A stretch of DNA of 64,000 nt from Flavobacterium succinicans LMG 10402 (GTDB taxonomy: Bacteria > Bacteroidota > Bacteroidia > Flavobacteriales > Flavobacteriaceae), in the NCBI RefSeq assembly GCF_000611675.1, contig NZ_JATV01000011.1:62001-126000 (forward strand), given 5' to 3'. Of this stretch, positions 1 to 7,741 are shown one piece after another. The position numbers were made by a program, and so were the translations under genes. Numbering within the stretch: position 1 is the first letter of the stretch; each line of letters starts with the position of its first letter. Under the pieces are notes generated by a model. That model worked only from the letters and a program-made list of their open reading frames with translations, was not told the DNA's origin and ran no database searches.

Positions 1-575
1 GCGAAAAATCGTGAAATAGCTACTTCTTTGTTTGGATACGAATAACCATCAGTAAATTGTGTATTAAAGTTGTATTTGGCCGAATAATACCAATTGGTCA
101 AGGTGTCGCGTCTGTATCCAAAGGTAGAGTTGATGAGTATAGCATCATCCGTTTTTCTTAATTCGATGCCATCTTGCTTATTTAAACCATATCGAACAAT
201 GAGTTCGTTTTGCCATTTAAATTTTTCACGGGTATATACTCGGGTGAAATTCCCTTTTACCAACCCTGATATAGAACTTGTTCCCCCTGCGTTCCAGTTT
301 AGAAATGATATTTGGGTGATGTCAAAACCTAATTTATTTGTTTTAATCCAATTTGAAATTCCCAATGTGTTTACGGATGTTTTTCTAATAGTAGGAGCTT
401 TTAATGGTGGCAATGTTTTGGGAATTACAAAAGGCCTAAAGGTAGGTTTTGTTGTTGGTGTTAGAATGAACAAGGTGTCCTTTTCTTCTTCTGATACCGG
501 GATTTCTTGGCTATAATTTTGCAAAGAAAAGCTTATTAAAAAAAGTAATAAAATATGATTCTGTATAAATTTCAT
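1..575 (-). CDS. DUF3078 family protein, 3' end outside the window
   Basis: Reading leftward from ATG at 575 gives 191 codons with no stop before the window edge, so the C-terminus is missing. The N-terminus is a signal peptide (MKFIQNHILLLFLISFSLQNYSQ region), so the product is exported. The middle carries the pattern I associate with DUF3078 proteins of Flavobacteria: NWNAGGTSSISGLVKGNF, then KWQNELIVRYGLNKQD, then WYYSAKYNFNTQF. These alternating aromatic stretches suggest an outer-membrane beta-barrel or surface protein. It starts 24 bases after dxs ends on the same strand and is probably co-transcribed with it. Function is unknown. Family assignment is from memory of the pattern. Confidence 0.75.
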   Translation of the reverse strand, partial: MKFIQNHILLLFLISFSLQNYSQEIPVSEEEKDTLFILTPTTKPTFRPFVIPKTLPPLKAPTIRKTSVNTLGISNWIKTNKLGFDITQISFLNWNAGGTSSISGLVKGNFTRVYTREKFKWQNELIVRYGLNKQDGIELRKTDDAILINSTFGYRRDTLTNWYYSAKYNFNTQFTDGYSYPNKEVAISRFF

Positions 576-599
576 TATAAACTATTTAGTAATTGCAAA

Positions 600-2378
600 T
601 TAACTGATTTTGTAGGATGAAAAAAAATCTATCAAGTTTTTAACGTCAATTTTGCACTTGTATTGTAATTCTTGTAAGGTGCCCTGTTCAATAAATTCAT
701 CTGGTATACCTAGTATTTTTATTGTTTTTGAATAATTATTCTTGGCTGCAAATTCTGCGATAGCACTGCCAAATCCACCAGTTATTACACCATCCTCGAT
801 GGTAAAAAGGGTTTCAAAATTTTTAAAAATAGCATGTAGAAGTTTTTCATCTAAAGGTTTTACAAAACCAAAATCATAATGAGCAAACTCAGTTTTGTTT
901 TCCAATTGGTCTAATGCTTTTATCACATTAGTCCCGATGGTGCCAGTAGAAAGAATGGCAATTTTAGTGCCTTCTTTCAAACAATTGCCCTTTCCGAAAG
1001 GAGTTTTTTTGTAGGGAGATTTCCAATCAACAAATTCACCTCTACCTCTAGGATAGCGAATAGCTATGGGTTGGTCGATGCCTAATTGTACAGTATATAA
1101 TATATTTTGTAACTCTATTTCGTTCAGCGGAGCATAGATTGCTAGATTTGGTATGCATCTCAAATAGGCTAAGTCAAATACACCATGATGGGTAGCTCCG
1201 TCTTCACCAACCAATCCTGCTCTATCCAAACAAAAAATAACGGGTAAATTTTGTAAAGCCACATCATGAATCACTTGATCGTAAGCTCTTTGCAAGAAAG
1301 TGGAATAGATATTACAATACACAATCATTCCTTGAGTTGCCATTCCAGCGGCTAAGGTTACCGCGTGCTGTTCAGCAATACCCACATCAAAAGCGCGTTC
1401 TGGGAGCTCATCCATCATAAATTTCAGTGAACTACCAGAAGGCATTGCGGGTGTTATTCCTATGATTTTTTCATTCTTTTTGGCTAAATCCAACAGTGTT
1501 AAACCAAAAACATCTTGGTATTTTGGAGGCAAGTTGGCTTCTGATTTCGGGAGTAAATCTCCAGTTGCAGCGTCAAATTTCCCAGGCGCATGGTATTGTA
1601 CCTGATTTTCTTCGGCTTGTTGTAGTCCTTTACCTTTGGTAGTAATAACATGCAGAAATTTTGGTCCTTTTATTTTTTTTAAACGTGTTAGTTCTTTGAC
1701 AACGGCGTGTATGTCGTGGCCATCTATAGGACCAGAATAATCAAAGTTTAGGGACTTAATCATATTGTTTTGCCGATGATTTTTTCCTTCTTTAACTGCG
1801 GTCAAATACTGTTTTAGAGCGCCTACGCTTGGGTCGATTCCGATAGCGTTGTCGTTCAAAATGACTAATAAATTAGCATCGGTTACTCCCGCATGATTGA
1901 GTCCTTCAAAAGCCATTCCTGAGGCAATTGAGGCATCGCCAATTACTGCAATATGTTGTTTTTCGAAATCTCCTTTTAAGTTAGAAGCAATCGCCATTCC
2001 CAATGCTGCAGAAATAGAGGTCGATGAGTGACCTACGCCAAAGGCATCATAAATACTCTCACTTCTTTTTGGAAATCCAGAAATACCATTCAATTGGCGG
2101 TTCGTATGAAAACGATTTTTTCTTTCGGTTAAAATTTTATGACCGTACGCTTGATGTCCTACATCCCAAATCAATAAATCATTGGGCGTATCAAACACAT
2201 AATGCAAAGCAATGGTCAATTCAACCACACCGAGACTAGCGCCAAGATGCCCTTCTTTTACGGCCACAATTGCAATGATATAATCCCGTAATTCTTGTGC
2301 TAGCTGAGGTAATTGCGCTTCATTGAGTAAGCGTAAATCGATGGGGAAATTTATGTTTGAAAGTAAATTATCTGACAT
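600..2378 (-). CDS. dxs: 1-deoxy-D-xylulose-5-phosphate synthase
   Basis: Thiamine-diphosphate enzyme that condenses pyruvate and glyceraldehyde 3-phosphate, the first step of the MEP isoprenoid pathway; cytosolic. Visible landmarks: GHQAYGHKILTERK near the N-terminus, the cofactor-binding stretch GDASIASGMAFEGLNHAG with ILNDN (GDA instead of the usual GDG), SGPIDGHD, the catalytic-Glu segment GIAEQHAVTLAAGMA, and a C-terminal transketolase-like domain (ITGGFGSAIAEF). Length of 592 residues is normal or slightly short. A TTG 15 bases upstream is also in frame, but it lies inside the promoter (-7 element TACCTTTG at 2383-2390), so the ATG at 2378 is the start. The messenger would have a very short leader. 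Confidence 0.96.
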   Translation of the reverse strand: MSDNLLSNINFPIDLRLLNEAQLPQLAQELRDYIIAIVAVKEGHLGASLGVVELTIALHYVFDTPNDLLIWDVGHQAYGHKILTERKNRFHTNRQLNGISGFPKRSESIYDAFGVGHSSTSISAALGMAIASNLKGDFEKQHIAVIGDASIASGMAFEGLNHAGVTDANLLVILNDNAIGIDPSVGALKQYLTAVKEGKNHRQNNMIKSLNFDYSGPIDGHDIHAVVKELTRLKKIKGPKFLHVITTKGKGLQQAEENQVQYHAPGKFDAATGDLLPKSEANLPPKYQDVFGLTLLDLAKKNEKIIGITPAMPSGSSLKFMMDELPERAFDVGIAEQHAVTLAAGMATQGMIVYCNIYSTFLQRAYDQVIHDVALQNLPVIFCLDRAGLVGEDGATHHGVFDLAYLRCIPNLAIYAPLNEIELQNILYTVQLGIDQPIAIRYPRGRGEFVDWKSPYKKTPFGKGNCLKEGTKIAILSTGTIGTNVIKALDQLENKTEFAHYDFGFVKPLDEKLLHAIFKNFETLFTIEDGVITGGFGSAIAEFAAKNNYSKTIKILGIPDEFIEQGTLQELQYKCKIDVKNLIDFFSSYKIS

Positions 2379-2382
2379 AAAG

Positions 2383-2390
2383 CAAAGGTA
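2383..2390 (-). promoter_or_regulatory. -7 promoter element of dxs
   Basis: TACCTTTG on the minus strand matches the Bacteroidetes -7 consensus TAnnTTTG, only 4 bases before the ATG at 2378. No clear -33 TTG at the usual distance. It rules out the TTG start further upstream. Confidence 0.6.
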
Positions 2391-2469
2391 CAATTTGAAA
2401 TTGTATTTTTACATTCTATAAAAAAGTTGTTTTACAAAGAAATTAATTTGCGAATTTGCTGTCTAGACT

Positions 2470-2913
2470 ATGATACAACCTTTCACCGACGAATATTTTA
2501 TGAAAAAAGCTTTGCAAGAAGCTGAAATGGCTTTTGAAAAAGGCGAAATTCCTGTGGGAGCCGTTATTGTAGTGGCTGACAAAGTCATTGCCCGAACGCA
2601 CAACTTGACTGAACTACTCAACGATGTAACGGCTCATGCAGAGATGCAAGCCATAACCGCTGCGGCCAATTTTTTGGGCGGAAAATATTTAAAAGATTGT
2701 ACTTTGTATGTGACTTTAGAGCCTTGCCAAATGTGTGCTGGGGCTTTGTATTGGAGTCAAATCTCTAAAATTGTTTTTGGGGCTAGTGATACGCACCGTG
2801 GGTATGAAAAAATGGGCACTCAATTGCATCCCAAAACTACTGTGGTTCGTGGTGTTTTGGCAGATGAAGCGGCGGATTTAATGAAACGGTTTTTTGCGGA
2901 GAAAAGAAAATAA
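2470..2913 (+). CDS. tadA: tRNA adenosine(34) deaminase / nucleoside deaminase
   Basis: Zinc-dependent deaminase of 147 residues, the size of bacterial TadA, which converts adenosine 34 of tRNA-Arg(ACG) to inosine. The active-site set is intact: HAEMQAI (His ligand and proton-shuttling Glu) and the PCxxC motif in TLEPCQMCAGAL. The N-terminal MKKALQEAEMAFEKGEIPVGAVIV pattern is typical of TadA, and the C-terminus ends in a helix (LMKRFFAEKRK) as in TadA rather than in free-base deaminases. It is divergent from dxs with a short shared spacer. A guanine-deaminase-type role cannot be fully excluded from sequence alone. Confidence 0.9.
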   Translation: MIQPFTDEYFMKKALQEAEMAFEKGEIPVGAVIVVADKVIARTHNLTELLNDVTAHAEMQAITAAANFLGGKYLKDCTLYVTLEPCQMCAGALYWSQISKIVFGASDTHRGYEKMGTQLHPKTTVVRGVLADEAADLMKRFFAEKRK

Positions 2914-3003
2914 ATTTATAAATAAATCCTTCTTTTTCTTACTATATTTACTTAATTGCTATTTAAACAAAAAAGCAATAGGTAAATTTTAAATCTCAAC
3001 TTT

Positions 3004-3765
3004 ATGATGGACACTAAAATTAAAACAGCTATTGTTATTGGTATTTCTATTGTGATTACAGCCTTTATATTAGGAGAATCATTTAAAAATAGAAATGAAA
3101 ATTTAGATTCAATTTCAGTAATTGGTCTTGGAGCTAAAGATTTTGTTTCAGACGAAATTTTATGGTCTGGAAGTTTTACAGCAAGTAGCTCAGATATTAA
3201 AACAGCCTATAATAAAATCATTTCGGATCAAAAAATAGTAGCTGATTTTTTTATAACAAAAGGATTTAAATCGAAGGAGTTTTCGTTTGGAGCGGTAAAT
3301 TTTCAAAAGAAGTTTAGAGAAGTGAAAATTCAAAATACAAATAGCGAATACATTAATACTGAACAAGTTTTTGATGGTTATGAAGCCGCTCAAAGTATTA
3401 CTTTTTTAGCTAAAAAGAATCCTGATTTAATGAAACGTATCGAAGATGTTTCTAGCAAAACTTCCGAATTGATTAATTCAGGGATAGAACTTACTTCAAA
3501 TTCTATTCAATATACATATTCCAATTTGCCAAGTTTAAAACAGAGTTTAATTGAAAAAGCCACTAAGGATGCTAATGAACGGGCCATCAAAATTGTAAAA
3601 ACAGCTGAAGGTAGTTTAGGCAAATTAAAGAGTGCAAGTATGGGGGTTTTTCAAATTACGGGTCAGGGCTCAACAGCCGAAGATAGTTATGGCGGCAACA
3701 ATGATACTTTTAGTAAAAATAAAACTGCTCGAATTACAGTGAGGCTAGAATATGTTTTGAACTAA
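3004..3765 (+). CDS. SIMPL domain (DUF541) protein
   Basis: 253 residues with an N-terminal membrane anchor or signal segment (about residues 8-26) followed by a SIMPL/DUF541 (YggE-like) domain. Recognisable parts are SISVIGLGAKDFVSDEILWSG at the start, a central helical section, ATKDANERAIKIVKTAEGSLGKL, and the closing ARITVRLEYVL strand. The domain is found in periplasmic or membrane-anchored proteins; E. coli YggE has been linked to oxidative stress, but no reaction is known. ATG at 3007 is an equally possible start. A bidirectional terminator follows. Confidence is high for the domain and low for function. Confidence 0.85.
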   Translation: MMDTKIKTAIVIGISIVITAFILGESFKNRNENLDSISVIGLGAKDFVSDEILWSGSFTASSSDIKTAYNKIISDQKIVADFFITKGFKSKEFSFGAVNFQKKFREVKIQNTNSEYINTEQVFDGYEAAQSITFLAKKNPDLMKRIEDVSSKTSELINSGIELTSNSIQYTYSNLPSLKQSLIEKATKDANERAIKIVKTAEGSLGKLKSASMGVFQITGQGSTAEDSYGGNNDTFSKNKTARITVRLEYVLN

Positions 3766-3790
3766 TCACGGCCACGTTTTTAGATACAAA

Positions 3791-3824
3791 AAAACCGTCT
3801 CGTTAATGAAAAAGAGACGGTTTT
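3791..3824. terminator. Bidirectional terminator between the SIMPL gene and rng
   Basis: Eleven-base arms AAAACCGTCTC (3791-3801) and GAGACGGTTTT (3814-3824) with A and T runs outside, placed between two convergent genes. Confidence 0.85.
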
Positions 3825-3831
3825 GTTTGTT

Positions 3832-5385
3832 TTAGTCTGTAATAACATTTCCTTTTTTGTCGTAGAAATGATATTCTAAATACGTGTAAGCGTCACGTGG
3901 TATAATTTTCACCCATTTTTTGTGTTCAAAAAACCATTTTGAACGCAATGATGGAAAACCTTTGCTGAGGTAAGCAGCCACAAACGGATGTACATTAAGT
4001 ACTACTTTTTTGTGGGTTTTTAGGAGTCGTTCTAAATCGGAAGTGATTTTGTCAATGATTAAAATTGGCGCTTCAATTTCGCCATGTTCATTATTGGGAT
4101 CTTCTTCACGAGTTTTGATGTTGACTTCTGGTCTTACTCTTTGTCTAGTGATTTGAACGAGTCCAAATTTACTAGGAGGTAAGATCTTGTGTTTGGCTTT
4201 ATCATCGCTCATCTCTTCTCTTAGGAAGTCGAATAAAACTTTGCGATTTTCGGGATTGGCCATATCGATAAAATCAACTACTATGATTCCGCCCATATCT
4301 CTCAAACGCAATTGTCTTGCGATTTCGGCGGCGGCGATCATATTAACCTCCATGGCTGTATCTTCTTGGTTGGTGGCTTTGTTGGATCGGTTACCGCTGT
4401 TGACGTCTATTACGTGCAGTGCTTCGGTATGTTCAATGATCAAATAAGCTCCTTTACTCATGGAAACGGTTTTTCCGAAGGAAGTTTTGATTTGTCTCTC
4501 AATGTTGTATTTCTCGAAAATAGGTGTGTCTTTCGATTGATAAAATTTTACGATGGATTGTTTGGATGGTGCAATTTCTTGCAAGTAATCCTTTGTTTGT
4601 TGGTACAACTCTTCGTCATCTATTTGAATACCACTAAAGGTATCATTAAACACGTCGCGAAGTATAGAAGATGCTCTGTTGAGCTCGCCTAATACTTTTG
4701 ACGGATGATGAGCAGTTGGTAATTTCTTACACATTGCAGTCCATCTGCTAAGCAGGTTCTGCAAATCTTTTTCTAATTCGGCTGTATTTTTGCCTTCGGC
4801 TACTGTGCGAACAATGACGCCAAAGCCTTTTGGTTTGATGGATTGTACTAGTTTTTTGAGGCGATCTTTTTCTTTTTTGTTTTCTATTTTTTGAGAAATA
4901 GACACGCGATCCGAAAAAGGAACCAAAACGATAAATCTTCCTGCCAAGGATAGTTCTGCACTAATTCTTGGTCCTTTGGTTGATATCGGTTCTTTTACTA
5001 CTTGTACTAAAACAGATTGATTGGCATTCAAAACATCAGTAATGGTGCCGTCTTTATCAATCTCTTTTTCAAACTGAAAGTTTTTTAGGGAGAAATCTTT
5101 TATTTTACCTGCGCTTACAAGTTTTATGAATTTCAGTTGGGAAGCAAGATTTGGACCTAGGTCGTGATAATGTAAAAAGGCATCTTTTTCGTAGCCAACA
5201 TTTACAAAAGCAGCATTCAGTCCTGCAACAGGTTTTCTAATTTTGGCAATAAAAATATCGCCCACTTGAAAATTGCTGGTTTCTTGTTCTTTGTGTAATT
5301 CAATTAGTTTTCCATCTTTTAATAAGGCAAAATCTACGGCATCAGAACTAGAACGAATAATTAATTCTTTATTCACGCTGTACAT
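3832..5385 (-). CDS. rng: Ribonuclease G (Rne/Rng family)
   Basis: Single-strand-specific endoribonuclease for rRNA 5' processing and mRNA decay. The protein (517 residues from MYSVNKELII) has an N-terminal S1 RNA-binding region (VGDIFIAKIRKPVAGLNAAFVNVG, about 41-64), an RNase H-like section, and a DNase I-like catalytic domain with both metal-binding aspartates: D327 in HVIDVNSGNR and D371 in VVDFIDMAN. After GLVQITRQRVRP (about 408-419) the usual Zn-link CPxC is absent; NIKTREEDPNNEHGEIEAP stands in its place. Upstream in-frame residues (KAKKPKAKSQK) come from a TTTTGGC microsatellite. A near-consensus -7 element (CATATTTG, 5434-5441) lies over that region, so the start at 5385 is preferred. 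Confidence 0.93.
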   Translation of the reverse strand: MYSVNKELIIRSSSDAVDFALLKDGKLIELHKEQETSNFQVGDIFIAKIRKPVAGLNAAFVNVGYEKDAFLHYHDLGPNLASQLKFIKLVSAGKIKDFSLKNFQFEKEIDKDGTITDVLNANQSVLVQVVKEPISTKGPRISAELSLAGRFIVLVPFSDRVSISQKIENKKEKDRLKKLVQSIKPKGFGVIVRTVAEGKNTAELEKDLQNLLSRWTAMCKKLPTAHHPSKVLGELNRASSILRDVFNDTFSGIQIDDEELYQQTKDYLQEIAPSKQSIVKFYQSKDTPIFEKYNIERQIKTSFGKTVSMSKGAYLIIEHTEALHVIDVNSGNRSNKATNQEDTAMEVNMIAAAEIARQLRLRDMGGIIVVDFIDMANPENRKVLFDFLREEMSDDKAKHKILPPSKFGLVQITRQRVRPEVNIKTREEDPNNEHGEIEAPILIIDKITSDLERLLKTHKKVVLNVHPFVAAYLSKGFPSLRSKWFFEHKKWVKIIPRDAYTYLEYHFYDKKGNVITD

Positions 5386-5398
5386 TTTTATCCAGACT

Positions 5399-5425
5399 TT
5401 TTGGCTTTTGGCTTTTGGCTTTTTA
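5399..5425. repeat. TTTTGGC-type microsatellite upstream of rng
   Basis: Short tandem copies of TTTTGGC, followed by TTTTAGC-like units and AGCTAATGGCTAA-like repeats to about 5480. It lies in the short 5' leader of rng and would be read as a Lys/Ala/Lys-rich extension if an upstream start were used. Confidence 0.6.
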
Positions 5426-5628
5426 GCTTTTAGCAAATATGAAATGCTAAGAGCTATAAGCTAATAGCTAATGGCTAATTGTAAGGATGGATTAAACAAT
5501 ATTTAACAGGTTTGACCCGGATGAAGTTTCAGTCGGCAGTATTCAGGGAGCAGTATGCAGTTTAAGCTGCCATCTGAAGTCTGAAATCTAATGTCTGAAA
5601 TTCAAATTTCAATGAACTTTTAAAAAGA

Positions 5629-5653
5629 AAAAAGTAGTTTAAAACTACTTTTT
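5629..5653 (-). terminator. Terminator of the small basic protein gene
   Basis: Arms around AAAAGTAGTTT (up to 5640) and AAACTACTTTT (from 5642) form a hairpin that includes the stop codon of the gene at 5645-5737; the minus strand continues into a TTTTTCTTTTT run. Confidence 0.7.
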
Positions 5654-5737
5654 CTTTTTATGACGGTTAGCTCTCGCTCTTTTTTTACGTTTGTGCGTTG
5701 CTACCTTATGTCTCTTTCTTTTTTTACCACTTGGCAT
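5645..5737 (-). CDS. 30-residue AURKAIP1/COX24 (mS38-like) domain protein
   Basis: An ORF of 30 codons beginning MPSGKKRKRHKVATHKRKKR and ending NRHKKKK, with about 60% Lys/Arg/His. It is a whole gene: ATG at 5737, TAG at 5645-5647 and a terminator hairpin over the stop. The KKRKRHK...THKRKKR pattern is what I know as the AURKAIP1/COX24 domain of Bacteroidetes, related to mitochondrial ribosomal protein mS38, so a role as a small-subunit ribosomal protein is likely (inference). It lies between the HU gene and rng on the same strand, 30 bases after HU ends. It is short enough to be missed by gene callers. Confidence 0.85.
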   Translation of the reverse strand: MPSGKKRKRHKVATHKRKKRARANRHKKKK

Positions 5738-5767
5738 ATTCTGAAATTTTTATGATTAATTAATTGA

Positions 5768-6058
5768 CTATTTTGCTTCGTTGTTTGTTTTTACACCTTC
5801 TACGAACACTTTTGCTGGTTTAAAAGCAGGAATGTTGTGCGCTGGAATTTTGATGGTGGTGTTTTTGGAAATATTTCTTCCTGTTTTCTCTGCTCTAGTT
5901 TTTACGATAAAGCTTCCAAAACCTCTTAGATACACATTGTCTCCAGTTTCTAATGAAGTTTTAACTTCATTCATAAACGTTTCAACTGTCGCTTGAACAT
6001 CTCCTTTTTCAAGACCTAGTTTTTCTGAAATCTTCGCTACGATATCTGCTTTCGTCAT
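5768..6058 (-). CDS. HU/IHF-family DNA-binding protein
   Basis: Nucleoid protein of 96 residues, the standard length. The fold is evident: helices MTKADIVAKISEKLGLEKGDVQATVETF, the turn NVYLRGFGSF, the DNA-contacting arm (TRAEKTGRNISKNTTIKIPAHNIPAFKPAK) and the final helix. The arm carries the IPAHNIPAFKPAK form of the usual IPA...PAFK proline-tip motif. It would act as a dimer that bends DNA. A well-formed promoter (TTG, 21-base spacer, TATATTTG) sits upstream, and the small basic gene and rng follow. HU and IHF-like members cannot be separated here. Confidence 0.93.
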   Translation of the reverse strand: MTKADIVAKISEKLGLEKGDVQATVETFMNEVKTSLETGDNVYLRGFGSFIVKTRAEKTGRNISKNTTIKIPAHNIPAFKPAKVFVEGVKTNNEAK

Positions 6059-6103
6059 TTTCTTTCCTTATTTAATATGTTGTACTGTTTTTTTTTGAGG
6101 ATG

Positions 6104-6135
6104 CAAATATATGAATTTAAAAAACAATAAATCAA
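6104..6135 (-). promoter_or_regulatory. Promoter of the HU-family gene
   Basis: Minus-strand -7 TATATTTG (6104-6111) and -33 TTG (6133-6135) separated by 21 bases, matching the Bacteroidetes housekeeping consensus. Confidence 0.7.
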
Positions 6136-6168
6136 CCTAATTCGTTAAAATTTAATTACATAAACTTT

Positions 6169-6176
6169 TACTTTTG
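6169..6176 (+). promoter_or_regulatory. -7 promoter element of mutY
   Basis: TACTTTTG fits TAnnTTTG and lies 17 bases before the mutY ATG. No good -33 TTG seen. Confidence 0.5.
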
Positions 6177-6193
6177 CTTACAAATTTTTTACA

Positions 6194-7237
6194 ATGACTT
6201 TTTCTAATGTTCTTATTCAGTGGTATTTACAAAATAAACGCGATTTGCCTTGGCGAAATACCTCTGATCCATACCCAATTTGGCTCTCAGAAATAATACT
6301 TCAACAGACTCGTGTAGCGCAAGGAATGCCATATTTTTACTCTTTTTTTAATCAATTTCCTACAGTTAAACATTTGGCGCAGGCCGATGAACAACAAGTG
6401 CTTAAACTTTGGCAGGGCTTAGGGTATTATTCAAGAGCTAGAAATTTGCACCAAGCCGCGAAACATATTACTGAGGAGCTACAAGGAGTATTCCCAAATT
6501 CGTATAAAGGACTATTGGAATTAAAAGGTGTGGGTGAATATACCGCAGCGGCAATTGCTTCTTTTGCTTACAATGAAGCTGTGCCTGTAGTCGATGGAAA
6601 CGTGTTTCGTGTTTTGTCTCGGTATTTTGGGATTGATTCTGATATCAGTCTCGGTAAAACCAAAAAAGAATTTACCGCTTTGGCTGCTGAGTTACTGCCT
6701 AAAGACCAACCCGCACTTTTTAATCAAGCCATAATGGAGTTTGGTGCGCTGCAATGTGTGCCGAAAAGTCCAACATGTAGCGAGTGTGTTTTTAATAGTA
6801 GTTGTGTCGCCTTGCAGAAAGGGTTGATTGGCACTTTACCATTTAAATCCAAAAAATTAAAAGTTACGTATCGTTACTTTAATTATATAGTACTCAACGA
6901 TAGTAGTGGGAAAACGAAACTGCAACAGCGTACAGACAAAGGAATTTGGTTTAATTTATACGAGTTCCCTTTGATCGAAACCCAACAAGTAGAAGGTTTC
7001 GAAACCATTGCTCCCTTAATTCAGGCCGACGCTTCTTTTGGGAATTCTGTGGTTAGTATTGAAGAGATAAATCCTATAAGTATCGTGCATAAATTATCGC
7101 ATCAGCATTTGTATATTAAGTTTTGGAAAGTAAGGCTTTCTGATACTTTGGTCGATGGAGTAGGTGCAGAGCAGTTAAAAGCCTTTCCCTTTCCTATAGT
7201 GATCCATAACTTTATTGGAGAGGAGGTTTTAAAATAA
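6194..7237 (+). CDS. mutY: A/G-specific adenine DNA glycosylase
   Basis: Removes adenine mispaired with 8-oxoguanine. The 347 residues contain the helix-hairpin-helix (LELKGVGEYTAAAIASFAY), catalytic E33 in SEIILQQTRV, D134 in VVDGNVFRVLSRYFG, and a [4Fe-4S] cluster set C188-x6-C195-x2-C198-x5-C204. After about residue 230 comes the Nudix-like C-terminal domain that reads 8-oxoG (KLQQRTDKGIWFNLYEFPL; HKLSHQHLYIKFW). Length and domain order are those of full MutY. ssb follows after 43 bases and gldD after that; ssb has its own -7 element. Confidence 0.96.
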   Translation: MTFSNVLIQWYLQNKRDLPWRNTSDPYPIWLSEIILQQTRVAQGMPYFYSFFNQFPTVKHLAQADEQQVLKLWQGLGYYSRARNLHQAAKHITEELQGVFPNSYKGLLELKGVGEYTAAAIASFAYNEAVPVVDGNVFRVLSRYFGIDSDISLGKTKKEFTALAAELLPKDQPALFNQAIMEFGALQCVPKSPTCSECVFNSSCVALQKGLIGTLPFKSKKLKVTYRYFNYIVLNDSSGKTKLQQRTDKGIWFNLYEFPLIETQQVEGFETIAPLIQADASFGNSVVSIEEINPISIVHKLSHQHLYIKFWKVRLSDTLVDGVGAEQLKAFPFPIVIHNFIGEEVLK

Positions 7238-7252
7238 CTTTAAAAAATAATG

Positions 7253-7260
7253 TATCTTTG
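7253..7260 (+). promoter_or_regulatory. -7 promoter element of ssb
   Basis: TATCTTTG fits TAnnTTTG, 20 bases before the ssb start codon. Confidence 0.55.
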
Positions 7261-7280
7261 ATTGAAATACCACTAAAACT

Positions 7281-7718
7281 ATGAGCGGAACATTAAACAA
7301 AGTGATGTTGATAGGACATCTAGGAGACGACATTAAAATGCATTATTTTGAAGGGGGCAATTGTATCGGGCGCTTTCAATTGGCTACTAACGAAGTCTAT
7401 ATTAATAAAACGACCAACGAGAAAATCACGTCAACCGAATGGCATAACTTGGTAGTGCGCAACAAAGCTGCAGAAATCTGCGAAAAATACCTTTCCAAAG
7501 GCGATAAGATTTATGTAGAAGGCCGTATCAAATCACGCCAATGGCAAGCCGAAGATGGCACGACCAAATCCACTACCGAAATTCAAGTCACCGAATTTAC
7601 ATTTTTGACGACCAAAAAGGATCCGAATAACAAAACGAATCCCGTTCCAGAATCCCCAAAAAATACTAACTTTGACCCCTCAAACGGCAGTTTGCCCATA
7701 AACGATTTACCGTTTTAA
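7281..7718 (+). CDS. ssb: Single-stranded DNA-binding protein
   Basis: 145-residue SSB. The OB-fold is clear (LNKVMLIGHLGDDIKMHYFEGGNCIGRFQLATNE; TEWHNLVVRNKAAEICEKYLSKGDKIYVEGRIKSRQW), followed by a Pro/Asn-rich linker and the acidic-hydrophobic tip INDLPF, the Bacteroidetes form of the DDIPF tail that binds partner proteins. It acts as a tetramer in replication and repair. It lies between mutY and gldD; only 23 bases separate its stop from the gldD ATG. Confidence 0.96.
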   Translation: MSGTLNKVMLIGHLGDDIKMHYFEGGNCIGRFQLATNEVYINKTTNEKITSTEWHNLVVRNKAAEICEKYLSKGDKIYVEGRIKSRQWQAEDGTTKSTTEIQVTEFTFLTTKKDPNNKTNPVPESPKNTNFDPSNGSLPINDLPF

Positions 7719-7741
7719 GCAAAGTTGCAAGGTAAGTGAAA

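Noticed and set aside
94..516. Plus-strand ORF of 140 codons at the left edge
   Set aside because: It overlaps a minus-strand reading frame with a signal peptide and DUF3078 pattern that abuts dxs; the plus-strand product resembles nothing.
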